64,000 nt of DNA, taken from Actinomadura macrotermitis (lineage in GTDB: Bacteria; Actinomycetota; Actinomycetes; Streptosporangiales; Streptosporangiaceae). How positions within the stretch are numbered: the first letter of the stretch is position 1; each line of letters starts with the position of its first letter. A program made the translations under genes and the position numbers. Positions 57,701 to 64,000 of this stretch are shown here, one piece after another. The DNA is taken from assembly GCF_009604375.1 (NCBI RefSeq), contig NZ_WEGH01000004.1, positions 558,001 through 622,000 of the forward strand. The letters run 5' to 3'. The notes under the pieces were generated by a model. That model saw only the letters and a list, made by a program, of their open reading frames with translations. It was not told the origin of the DNA and searched no databases.

Positions 57701-57897
57701 ACGAGCGACTGCAGCGCGTTCGGGGCCGCGGCGGGGACCTGCTCGCCCCACAGCGAGTCGATGAGCCGGCCGGACGGGACGGGCCGGCCCGCCTCCAGCG
57801 CGAGCAGGGTCAGCAGCACGCGCAGCCGCGTCCCGCCGATCTCGACGGGACGGCCGCCGGCCGTGACCTCCACCGGCCCCAGGATCCCGATCCGCAC
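54697..57897 (-). CDS. AfsR/SARP-type regulator with BTAD, NB-ARC and TPR regions
   Basis: A 1066-residue activator. Residues 1-95 form an OmpR-like DNA-binding domain (LRVLLTLLALEAGRPVP and PNALQSLVSRLRTVIG); 95-245 form the BTAD domain; about 260-600 an NTPase with Walker A GPGGAGKT, Walker B RLLLLLDNCEHLL, ATSREPLGITGE and GMPLAIELAAARLR; the remaining 450 residues are TPR-like helices. AfsR-type proteins bind promoters of secondary metabolism genes in response to phosphorylation or ligands. Its targets are unknown. GTG start. It carries a 12-base tail-to-tail overlap with the reductase gene. Confidence 0.95.
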   Translation of the reverse strand: MRIGILGPVEVTAGGRPVEIGGTRLRVLLTLLALEAGRPVPSGRLIDSLWGEQVPAAAPNALQSLVSRLRTVIGREYLESRAGAYRLVLPPEAVDAHDFEARLARARALADPADRARELREALALWRGPALADAAGQPFAEGPAVRLEGLRRAALLERLDADLALGRHAALIPELEALTRDDPLSEPLRARLMRALYASGRQADALAQYESARAALADALGVDPSPELRDVHLAVLRHDADLTPAAPADGPRGNLPTRLTSFIGRDEDLKQVAGLLEEGRLVTLTGPGGAGKTRLSLESGERLAGSAPDGVWFVGLAPVEDPAEVPSAVLTALGLRETVLLPAGRGRLAVADAGDPLDRLAAALRGKRLLLLLDNCEHLLDAAARLADRLLAGCPGVRILATSREPLGITGETLWPVEPLEPPPPDAGTGTAAAYPAVRLFADRAVAVSPRFAVTGANVADVVRICRALDGMPLAIELAAARLRAMSPAQIAARLGDRFRLLNAGSRTALPRHQTLRAVVEWSWDLLDGPERALWRRLAVFHGGATLEAAEEVCAGPELDRADVLDVLAALVDKSLVLTDTAVDPPRYRMLETIRAYGLERLAAAGEEEAVRRRHAAAMVGLAEAAEPHLFRAGQLEWLARLAADHDNLQAALRWAAGTGDAALAVRFCAALGWYWFLHGRLGEASENTTLVLAMPGLPADQTTAVAFAVGAMTMLDSQRPKSPAGDWLRRSSEIAGELAGEPLRPVLRLSLAAAELYGLGWDEMSIDVLDPLMDDPDPWVRGIGHFIRAQFLLNFARTEELAEQFGRALANFREAGDRWGLSFTMTGQAELLGRAGRYAEAAALYRESIRLASALGGTMIISIHAKLANVLDLAGDGAGARALLAEAFPAAERRGTSEDLALLHYQYGEFARRAGDLEEARRRLARAEELVAHLIGPPQFRAMVLTTRALTDLASGAEEQARQRLAAALRDAVTSLDYPITAQVLAGYAALALHDGDPERAAVLLGTADAVRGACDLSLADALETGAAARDALGAAAFEAAHARGATRTFDDVLTEFGVERPSHR

Positions 57898-57944
57898 GTC
57901 CCGATTGTGTCCTATCGGGCGCGCGCCCCGGCCCGGACGCCGGA

Positions 57945-57975
57945 CGCCCCGGCGGTCGCGAGGACCGCCGGGGCG
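57945..57975. terminator. Hairpin terminator downstream of ndh
   Basis: A 13-bp stem (CGCCCCGGCGGTC and complement) with a five-base loop, 23 bases after the ndh stop on the minus strand and upstream of the AfsR-type gene start (57897). It insulates the two units. Confidence 0.75.
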
Positions 57976-57997
57976 CCTGGTGCCAGGAGGGGGCGTC

Positions 57998-59359
57998 TCA
58001 GACGGCCTTCTCCTTCGGCTTGGCGTCCTCGACCGCGGCGAGCTGGAAGTCGCTGCGCGGGCGCTCCACCGAGCCGAGCGAGATCGTCTCGCGCTTGAAG
58101 ACCAGGGCGAGCGTCCAGTCCGCCAGCACCCGGATCTTGCGGTTGACGGTCGGCACCATCAGACCGTGGTAGGTCCGGTGGAACAGCCAGGCCGGCCAGC
58201 CCTTGATCTTGAAGCCGAGCGGGTTGGCCACGCCCTTGTGCAGGCCGAGGCCGGCGACCGCGCCGAGGTTGCCGTGCACGTACGGCTTCAGCGACTTGCC
58301 GCGCAGCGAGCGGACGATGTTGGCCGCCAGCACCTTGGACTGCCGCAGCGCGTGCTGGGCGTTCGGCGGGCAGAACATGCCCTCCTGGGTGAGGTCGGGG
58401 ATCGCCGCGTTGTCGCCGGCGGTGAACGCCCGGACCATGCCCTCGATGGTGAGGTACTCGGTGCCCTTGACCTGGCCGCGCTCGTTCAGCGGCAGGTCGG
58501 TGTGCTTGACGACCGGGGCGGCCTTCACGCCGGCGTTCCACACCAGGGTGCCGGCCGGGAAGCTGCTGCCGTCCGACAGCTCGATCTGGCCGTCCACCGC
58601 CGACTGCAGGAACGTCTTCATCTTGACGTCGATGCCGCGGCCGCGCAGCTGCTCGGCGGTCCACTTGCCCATGTCCGGGCCGACCTCGGGCAGGATGCGG
58701 TCGGCGGCCTCGACCAGCACGAAGCGCAGGTCCTCGGGGCTCACCTTGCGCATGTACTTGGTGGCGTCGCGGGACATGTCCTCCAGCTCGGCCACCGCCT
58801 CCACGCCCGCGAAGCCGCCGCCGACGAACACGAAGGTCAGCGCCTTGCGGCGGATCTCCTGGTCGTTGGTGGACTCGGCGATCTCCAGCTGCTCCAGGAT
58901 GTGGTTGCGCAGGTGGATGGCCTCGCCGACGGTCTTCAGGCTGATGCCGTTCTCGGCCAGGCCCGGGATCGGCAGGATCCGCGGCACGGCGCCGGCGGCC
59001 ATCACCAGGTAGTCGTAGGAGATCCGCTCGGGCGGCCCGGCCAGCGGCTGGACGATCGCCCAGCCCTCGTCGTGGTTGAGCTCGGTGACGCGGGCGTTGC
59101 GCACGGTGCAGCGGTCCAGCACCCGGCGCAGCGGCACCACGACGTGGCGCGGGGAGATGTTGCCCGCGGCGGCCTCGGGCAGGAACGGCTGGTACGTCAT
59201 GTACGCGTTCGGGTCGACGACGGTCACCTTGACCTCGCCTCGCTTCAGCTCGCGCTTGAGCTTCTTCTGCAGGCGCAGCGCGGTGTACATGCCCACATAG
59301 CCGCCACCCACGATGAGGATGTGGGGAGCGCCAGGGGTCCCCTCGGCGGTCCTGGCCAT
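57998..59359 (-). CDS. ndh: Type II NADH dehydrogenase
   Basis: A 453-residue respiratory flavoprotein: VGGGYVGMYTAL (FAD), FVFVGGGFAGVEAVAELEDM at about 163 (NADH), AFTAGDNAAIPD (FAD) and QSKVLAANI, with a C-terminal amphipathic region for monotopic membrane attachment (FHRTYHGLMVP). It oxidises NADH with menaquinone without pumping protons. ATG 59359 follows GGAGGG five bases upstream. A Rex operator lies 26-47 bases before the start, so expression should rise when NADH/NAD+ rises. Confidence 0.95.
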   Translation of the reverse strand: MARTAEGTPGAPHILIVGGGYVGMYTALRLQKKLKRELKRGEVKVTVVDPNAYMTYQPFLPEAAAGNISPRHVVVPLRRVLDRCTVRNARVTELNHDEGWAIVQPLAGPPERISYDYLVMAAGAVPRILPIPGLAENGISLKTVGEAIHLRNHILEQLEIAESTNDQEIRRKALTFVFVGGGFAGVEAVAELEDMSRDATKYMRKVSPEDLRFVLVEAADRILPEVGPDMGKWTAEQLRGRGIDVKMKTFLQSAVDGQIELSDGSSFPAGTLVWNAGVKAAPVVKHTDLPLNERGQVKGTEYLTIEGMVRAFTAGDNAAIPDLTQEGMFCPPNAQHALRQSKVLAANIVRSLRGKSLKPYVHGNLGAVAGLGLHKGVANPLGFKIKGWPAWLFHRTYHGLMVPTVNRKIRVLADWTLALVFKRETISLGSVERPRSDFQLAAVEDAKPKEKAV

Positions 59360-59384
59360 AGCGGCCCTCCAATGTTCACGGTCG

Positions 59385-59406
59385 GCTTGTGAAGACATTC
59401 ACAAGC
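59385..59406. promoter_or_regulatory. Rex (redox repressor) operator
   Basis: GCTTGTGAA, GACA, TTCACAAGC: a perfect 9+4+9 inverted repeat containing the Rex consensus TTGTGAA-N4-TTCACAA. It is 26 bases upstream of ndh, a known Rex target in other Gram-positives. Rex itself is not in the window. Confidence 0.88.
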
Positions 59407-59750
59407 TAGCCGATGGAACGTCCCCAATGCCAACCGGAACCCACGAAAGAACAGCGAAACTTCCGCTCCCGGCAAAGTGGAGCGTGCCCAGGGCGTGAAC
59501 TTCCCCACTCCTTCCCTTAATTTCGGACGTTTCTGGGTAAAAGGTGCATGACGAACATCACAGCAGCTTTCTCCGGAGGCGTCCGCGCCGCACGGGAGGA
59601 AAGACCCGTTCCACCCCGCCCGAGCGTCTAAAGTTGGCCCGGACCAGAAGGGAGCGCGGCCGGCGAGCCGCCGCCACCGGAGACGGGCCCGCCGGGCCCG
59701 GCCGATCCGGCGACGCGCGGCGTACGATCTCGCCCGGGAGCGAATCTAAG
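59407..59750. other. Gene-free stretch of 344 bases
   Basis: Between divergent ndh and the PEBP lipoprotein gene. It contains the outer part of the ndh promoter and the promoter of the lipoprotein gene. The in-frame extension of the lipoprotein gene back to 59544 is not protein-like. No other structure was seen. Confidence 0.5.
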
Positions 59751-60335
59751 ATGAGCAGAGACCGGCGACCCGCGCTGGCCGCGGTGGGCGCTACCGCGCT
59801 CACCGTCGCGCTGAGCGGCTGCGGGCTGATCGGCCAGCCGGAGAACAAGAGCGCCGAACTCTCCGAGTGGTTCACGGTGACCAGCCCGGTGTTCCGCGAT
59901 GGCGGCGACTTGCCCACGCGGTTCGGCTGCACGACGTACTCTGGCTCTGGCGGGCCGGGCAAGACCCCGCCGCTGCGCTGGTCGGCGGGGGCCCAGACCA
60001 AGGCCCGGTCGTTCGCGATCGTCATGGACGACCCGGACGCCGCCGACGGCGCCTACGTGCACTGGGTGTACGCGGGCATCGACAGCAACAAGCAGGAGCT
60101 CGTCGAGGGCGCGCAACTGGACAAGACGATCGAGGGTCTCAACACCGGCAAGAAGGTGGGCTACACGCCGCCGTGCCCGCCGAAGGGCGAACGGCACCGG
60201 TACCGGTTCACCATCTACGCCCTGGACAGCCCGGCGCCGTTCGCCAACGGCGCCCCGCTCAAGGAGTCGCTCGGCGCCATCGCCAAGCACACGGTGGCCC
60301 GGGGCCGGATCACCGGGAACTTCGGCACCAGGTAG
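59751..60335 (+). CDS. YbhB/YbcL (PEBP) family lipoprotein
   Basis: A 194-residue secreted lipoprotein: signal peptide with lipobox ALSGC (Cys at about 23), then the phosphatidylethanolamine-binding/Raf kinase inhibitor-like fold with AIVMDDPDAADGAYVHWVYAGID (landmark DPDA..HW), YTPPCPPKGERHRYRFTIYAL and NFGTR end. The conserved anion-pocket motif DPD...HW and GPCPP-like loop (TPPCPPKG) are present. It acts outside the membrane; the ligand is unknown. ATG with AG-rich but weak ribosome binding site. Confidence 0.92.
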   Translation: MSRDRRPALAAVGATALTVALSGCGLIGQPENKSAELSEWFTVTSPVFRDGGDLPTRFGCTTYSGSGGPGKTPPLRWSAGAQTKARSFAIVMDDPDAADGAYVHWVYAGIDSNKQELVEGAQLDKTIEGLNTGKKVGYTPPCPPKGERHRYRFTIYALDSPAPFANGAPLKESLGAIAKHTVARGRITGNFGTR

Positions 60336-60467
60336 CGCGTTCTCCATGGGGCCATCGGGCGCAATGTCGGACAAATCGACCTGGGAGACCGGGCGGACAG
60401 GGGCGGACGGACCGGTTCGAGGGACCGTCCGGCACCGGCCGGGTGAGGGTAAATGTGCGCGAAGGGT

Positions 60468-60497
60468 GTGACAACGGTCATAGCGGTCGGTCAGAAT
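60468..60497 (+). promoter_or_regulatory. Candidate promoter
   Basis: GTGACA, 18 bases, CAGAAT, with the downstream box about 100 bases before the start of the repeat-rich membrane protein. A fair match to a housekeeping sigma promoter. It lies in a 260-base gap with no gene. Confidence 0.3.
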
Positions 60498-60595
60498 CTT
60501 CCTAGGCATGCTGGGAACCGGCTGCTGGCGGTAATCGGGACGAACCCGCGGTCCTCGCTGGCGACTCTCTCCGGGCCAAGGCATTGGGTGGTGGC

Positions 60596-62644
60596 ATGAC
60601 TTCTTACATCTTGGTCTTCGGCCTGATCGTGGTCGTGGTCCTAGTGATCGTCCTGGTGGCGCTCGGCCTGCGGGCCAGCAGGGCGCCCGACGAGGACGAC
60701 GAATGGATGGACGACGAGCCGCAGCAGCAGCAACCGCAGTCGCGCTCGCGCCGCCGCAGGGCTCTGCCGCCCCAGGACGAGGCGCCCGACGACGGCTACG
60801 GCCCCGCCCACGACGGCGGCTCCTATGACGCCGGCCGCGACAACCAGGACTTCGACCGGCGCGTCGCCGGCGGCGCGCCGGCCGGGCCGCCCGCCCAGCA
60901 CGCGCCCCCGCCGCACACCGGTCCCCAGCACGCCGGTCCCCCGCAGCCCGTCGCACAGCACACCGGGCCCCAGTCCGCGGGCCCGCAGCACACGGGCCCT
61001 CAGCACACGGGCCCGCAGCACGCCGGGGCCCCGCTCACCGGAGCCCCGCTCGCCGCACCGGCCCCCGCGCCCGTCTCCTCTCCTCCGCCGCCCCCGTCCG
61101 GGCCGGCGTCCGACGAGATGGAGGACGACGACTACTGGGCGACCATCACCTTCGACAAGCCGAAGTTCCCCTGGCAGCAGAAGAACGCCGACGCCAGGAA
61201 CGAGGCCGACCGGGCCGCCGACCCGCTGCACGCGCCGCAGGAGGCCCCGCAGCCGGCCGAGCAGCCCGAGCACCCGGGCCTGACCCAGCCGGTCGCGCTC
61301 GGCGCCGACGGCCGGCCCGACTTCGGCGCGCTGAACCCGAACCCGCCGAACCCGGGCCCCCCGAACACGGGTCCGCAGCAGCCCGGCTCCTTCGCGCCCG
61401 CCGCGTTCGGCGGCGACCCCGGCCAGACCGCGCACGACCCGCTGCCGCCCGTCGACGCCGGCCAGGGGTTCGACCAGCCCGGGTACGGCGACCAGCAGGT
61501 GTACGGGGAGCAGCAGCCCGCGTACGGCGACTCGTCCCCGTACGGCCTGCCCCCGTCCGAGCCGCCGTCGCCGCCGTCCTACGGCGACCAGCCCTCCTAC
61601 GGTGAGCAGCCTTCGTACGAGCAGCCGTCCTACGAGCAGCCGTCCTACGAGCAGCCTTCGTACGAGCAGCCCTCGTACGGCGACCAGCCCGGTTTCGGCG
61701 AGCAGCCCGCGTACGGCGGCGACCCGCTCGGCTCCGTCCGCCCCGGTGGACGCGACGCGTTCGACCTGCCGCTGTCCCCGGCCGCACAGGCCCCCGCCGA
61801 CCCGCTCGGCGACCCGCTGGGCATGCCCCTCGGCCGCACCGAGGAGCCCGTCCAGCCGCCGCAGCCCGTCCAGCCGCCGGCCATGCAGCCGCCCGCGCAG
61901 CCCGGCGGCTGGGACACCGGCCAGAACCAGGCCCCCGCGCCGGCCGCCGGCTCGCCGTCCGACACCGACAACCACAAGCTGCCGACCGTGGACGAGCTGC
62001 TGCAGCGCATCCAGACCGACCGGCAGCGCACCTCCGGCCCCGCTCCGGGCGCACCGGAGTCCCAGGGCTCGTTCGGCAACTCGCTGAGCGACCCCCTCGG
62101 CGATCCGCTCGGCAGCGGCTCGTTCGGCGGCGGCACCGGCGGCACCGGCTCGTCCTGGTCGCCCGGCGCCTCCAGCGGTGCGGGCTACGAGGCCGACTCC
62201 GGCTCCTACCCGGGGCTGACCAACTCCGGCTACGGCCAGGGCGGGCAGGGCGACGGCTACCCGGCCTCCCCCGCCGCCTACGGCGAGACCCCGCGCTACG
62301 ACGACCCGCTGAACACCGGCGGCAACCGCTCCGCGTACGGCTCGACCGGCGAGACCCCTGTCGAGCCCGGCCGTTACGGCGACTTCAGTGGCGGCGGCTA
62401 CAACGGCGGCTCCGACCCGCTCGGCGCGCCCACCGGCGGCGAGCAGGGCGGCTACGACCCCAACGCCACGCAGGCGTACGGCAGCGGCTACTTCGGCTCG
62501 CAGCCGCCGCAGCAGCAGGGGTACCCGCAGAAGCCGGGCGACACCGGCGGGCAGCAGTACGACCCGTCGTACCCGCCCGCGGGAGAGCGGGAGACGCGCC
62601 AGACGCAGGACGACTGGCAGAACCACCGCGACTACCGGCGCTGA
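60596..62644 (+). CDS. Membrane-anchored low-complexity Pro/Gln/Gly-rich protein
   Basis: A 682-residue protein with one N-terminal transmembrane helix (about 4-26, ILVFGLIVVVVLVIVLVALG), an acidic juxtamembrane segment and then almost entirely disordered sequence. It contains tandem TGPQH units (about 104-150), five SYEQP/SYGDQP pentapeptides (about 325-355), DPLGDPLG repeats and GGYNGG-type segments. One short ordered island, DDDYWATITFDKPKFPW (about 180), is the only conserved-looking motif. It resembles actinobacterial envelope or division-associated proteins. The ATG at 60596 is preferred over GTG 60584. A strong terminator follows. Confidence 0.8.
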   Translation: MTSYILVFGLIVVVVLVIVLVALGLRASRAPDEDDEWMDDEPQQQQPQSRSRRRRALPPQDEAPDDGYGPAHDGGSYDAGRDNQDFDRRVAGGAPAGPPAQHAPPPHTGPQHAGPPQPVAQHTGPQSAGPQHTGPQHTGPQHAGAPLTGAPLAAPAPAPVSSPPPPPSGPASDEMEDDDYWATITFDKPKFPWQQKNADARNEADRAADPLHAPQEAPQPAEQPEHPGLTQPVALGADGRPDFGALNPNPPNPGPPNTGPQQPGSFAPAAFGGDPGQTAHDPLPPVDAGQGFDQPGYGDQQVYGEQQPAYGDSSPYGLPPSEPPSPPSYGDQPSYGEQPSYEQPSYEQPSYEQPSYEQPSYGDQPGFGEQPAYGGDPLGSVRPGGRDAFDLPLSPAAQAPADPLGDPLGMPLGRTEEPVQPPQPVQPPAMQPPAQPGGWDTGQNQAPAPAAGSPSDTDNHKLPTVDELLQRIQTDRQRTSGPAPGAPESQGSFGNSLSDPLGDPLGSGSFGGGTGGTGSSWSPGASSGAGYEADSGSYPGLTNSGYGQGGQGDGYPASPAAYGETPRYDDPLNTGGNRSAYGSTGETPVEPGRYGDFSGGGYNGGSDPLGAPTGGEQGGYDPNATQAYGSGYFGSQPPQQQGYPQKPGDTGGQQYDPSYPPAGERETRQTQDDWQNHRDYRR

Positions 62645-62682
62645 CCCGGTACGGCATCCGCGCTCGCACCACGAGCGCACCC

Positions 62683-62724
62683 AACGGGCGAGGCCCGCCG
62701 CACCCGCGGCGGGCCTCGCCCGTT
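62683..62724. terminator. Hairpin terminator, 18-bp perfect stem
   Basis: Left arm 62683-62700 (AACGGGCGAGGCCCGCCG), six-base loop, right arm 62707-62724, ending GTTGT. It closes the low-complexity protein gene, 38 bases after its stop. Confidence 0.9.
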
Positions 62725-62781
62725 GTCATGCCGCCATGTCCCCGGCGGTGAACCGGCCGCGGCCATGGTTCTATACGTAGC

Positions 62782-64000
62782 GTGACTATAAAGCCACTCA
62801 ACGTATCGACCCTACGACGGGACCTGTTCGCCTCGTTCGTGGTCTTCCTCGTCGCGATCCCGATGTCGCTCGGCATCGCGGTCGCCTGCGGGGCGCCCGT
62901 CGCGGCCGGGCTCATCGCCGCGATCGTCGGCGGGGTGGTCGCCGGGCTGCTCGGCGGCTCGCCGCTGCAGGTCAGCGGGCCCGCCGCCGGCCTCACCGTG
63001 ATCATGGCGGGGCTGATCCCCGCCTACGGCTGGCCGGCCACCTGCACGATCGTCCTGCTCGGCGGGCTGCTGCAGCTGCTGCTCGGCGCCTGCCGGGTCG
63101 CCCGCACCGCGCTCGCGGTCTCGCCCGCCGTCGTGCACGGCATGATCGCGGGGGTCGGGGTCGCGCTCGTCCTCGCCCAGGCGCACGTGGTGCTCGGCGG
63201 CACCCCGCGGCACTCGGTGCTGGACAACCTCGTCCGGCTGCCGGGGCGGCTCCTGCACGCGCACCCCCATCCGGCGCTGCTCGCGCTGCTGACGATCACC
63301 GTGCTGACGGTGTGGACGCGGCTGCCGCGGATCACCGGGCCGCGGCTCGCCGGAGCGCTGCGCCTCGTCCCGGCCCCGCTGCCGGCGATCGGCCTTGCCA
63401 CGCTGGTGGCGTGGTGGTTCGGCTGGGACGCCGTCCGGGTCGACCTGCCGGAGTCGCTGCTGGCGGACTGGCGGGCGCCGGTGCTGCCGCGCGGCCCGCT
63501 GCCGGAGATCTTCGGCGCGGTCGTGTCGGTGGCGCTGGTCGCGGCCGTGGAGTCGCTGCTCTGCACGGTCGCGCTGGACCGGCGGCGGCCGCCGGGGGTG
63601 CCCCGCGCCGACCTGGACCGCGAGATGTTCGCGCAGGGCGCCTCCAACACGCTGTCGGGCCTGCTCGGCGGCCTGCCCATCGCCGGCGCCATCGTGCGCA
63701 GCACCAACAACGTGGAGGCCGGGGCGCGGACCCGCGCCGCGACCGTCCTGCACGGCGTGTGGGTGCTGGTGCTCGCCCTGTCGTGCGGCCCGGTGATCGA
63801 GCAGGTGCCGCTGGCCGCGCTCGCCGCGCTGCTGATCGCGCTCGGCGCCAAGATGATCGGCGCCGCCCGGCCCCGCGAGCTGCGCCACCACCGCGAGGCG
63901 ACCGCCTGCGCCGCGACCCTGGCCGGGGTGGTCGCGCTCGGGCTCGGCGAGGGGGTGCTGCTCGGCATCGGCGTCGCCGCGATCATGGCGCTGCGCCGGC
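62782..64000 (+). CDS. SulP family anion transporter (runs off the window)
   Basis: The frame opens at GTG 62782 with MTIKPLNVSTLRRDLFASF and stays open to the last base. It has many hydrophobic helices and SulP/SLC26 signatures: VAIPMSLGIAVACGAPVAAGLIAAI, GGSPLQVSGPAAGLTVI, and a late NTLSGLLGGLPIAGAIVRSTNNVEAG. It would transport sulfate, bicarbonate or a dicarboxylate into the cell. Whether a C-terminal STAS or carbonic anhydrase domain follows cannot be seen; helix order and the N terminus resemble the bicarbonate-type fused to carbonic anhydrase in actinomycetes. Confidence 0.92.
   Translation, partial: MTIKPLNVSTLRRDLFASFVVFLVAIPMSLGIAVACGAPVAAGLIAAIVGGVVAGLLGGSPLQVSGPAAGLTVIMAGLIPAYGWPATCTIVLLGGLLQLLLGACRVARTALAVSPAVVHGMIAGVGVALVLAQAHVVLGGTPRHSVLDNLVRLPGRLLHAHPHPALLALLTITVLTVWTRLPRITGPRLAGALRLVPAPLPAIGLATLVAWWFGWDAVRVDLPESLLADWRAPVLPRGPLPEIFGAVVSVALVAAVESLLCTVALDRRRPPGVPRADLDREMFAQGASNTLSGLLGGLPIAGAIVRSTNNVEAGARTRAATVLHGVWVLVLALSCGPVIEQVPLAALAALLIALGAKMIGAARPRELRHHREATACAATLAGVVALGLGEGVLLGIGVAAIMALRR

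Noticed and set aside
54913..58098. Large plus-strand frame across the AfsR-type gene
   Set aside because: It is antisense to a protein with clear DNA-binding, NTPase and TPR motifs and is itself motif-free.
60641..62680. Long Val/Leu/Gly/Arg-rich frame antisense to the low-complexity protein
   Set aside because: It is an effect of repetitive GC-rich coding DNA; the plus strand has the membrane helix, ribosome binding site and terminator.

Overview
The window is a very GC-rich stretch of an actinomycete chromosome, most like a filamentous Thermomonosporaceae genus such as Actinomadura. The evidence is gene content: SepH, the DUF4193 and DUF4235 proteins, DUF5753/DUF6879 pairs, CU044_5270-type proteins with an ECF sigma factor, many F420-dependent and mycothiol-associated families, and frequent GTG starts with GTGA/ATGA overlaps. 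No rRNA, tRNA, insertion sequence or CRISPR array was seen.

Region 1 (1-16.4 kb) looks accessory and biosynthetic. It opens with the tail of a P450 and an F420-type nitroreductase, then a DUF6879/DUF5753 regulatory pair. A first gene group (3.2-8.5 kb) combines a HisF-like barrel that has lost the usual catalytic aspartates, a stand-alone RibB-type DHBP synthase, an SDR, a flavin amine oxidase, an aldo/keto reductase and an F420:NADP-reductase-like protein. Beside it, a tightly coupled minus-strand operon (14.9 to 10.1 kb) encodes a protein resembling the opine-forming cucumopine synthase, a glycine-oxidase-type flavoenzyme, an AMP-forming ligase and a P450, with an LLM F420 oxidoreductase and a TetR regulator next to it. 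These two groups are the best candidates for an undescribed small-molecule pathway.

Region 2 (15-24 kb) holds a GNAT protein with a perfect operator, an AraC/MFS divergent pair, an ECF sigma/anti-sigma-like pair, two acyl-CoA dehydrogenases, and a hydrolase operon diverging from its TetR gene across a palindrome.

Region 3 (24-47 kb) is mostly conserved core: valS, DUF4235, DUF4193, a CutR/CutS-like two-component pair, an inositol monophosphatase, ferrochelatase, a lytic transglycosylase, an aldonolactone oxidase, sepH and two bPH2 proteins. Two paralogous membrane Ser/Thr kinases sit inside this block, one of them fused to a complete extracellular oligopeptide-binding-type domain.

Region 4 (47-64 kb) carries a DrrAB-type ABC exporter next to a MarR gene, an ECF41/SigJ-type sigma factor coupled to a flavin oxidoreductase, an HxlR gene diverging from a second F420:NADP-reductase-like gene, a very large AfsR-type regulator, type II NADH dehydrogenase with a textbook Rex operator, a PEBP lipoprotein, a repeat-rich membrane protein and the start of a SulP transporter. 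Strong hairpin terminators separate most units from about 27 kb onward. All assignments are from reading motifs and recalling families; no database search was run.
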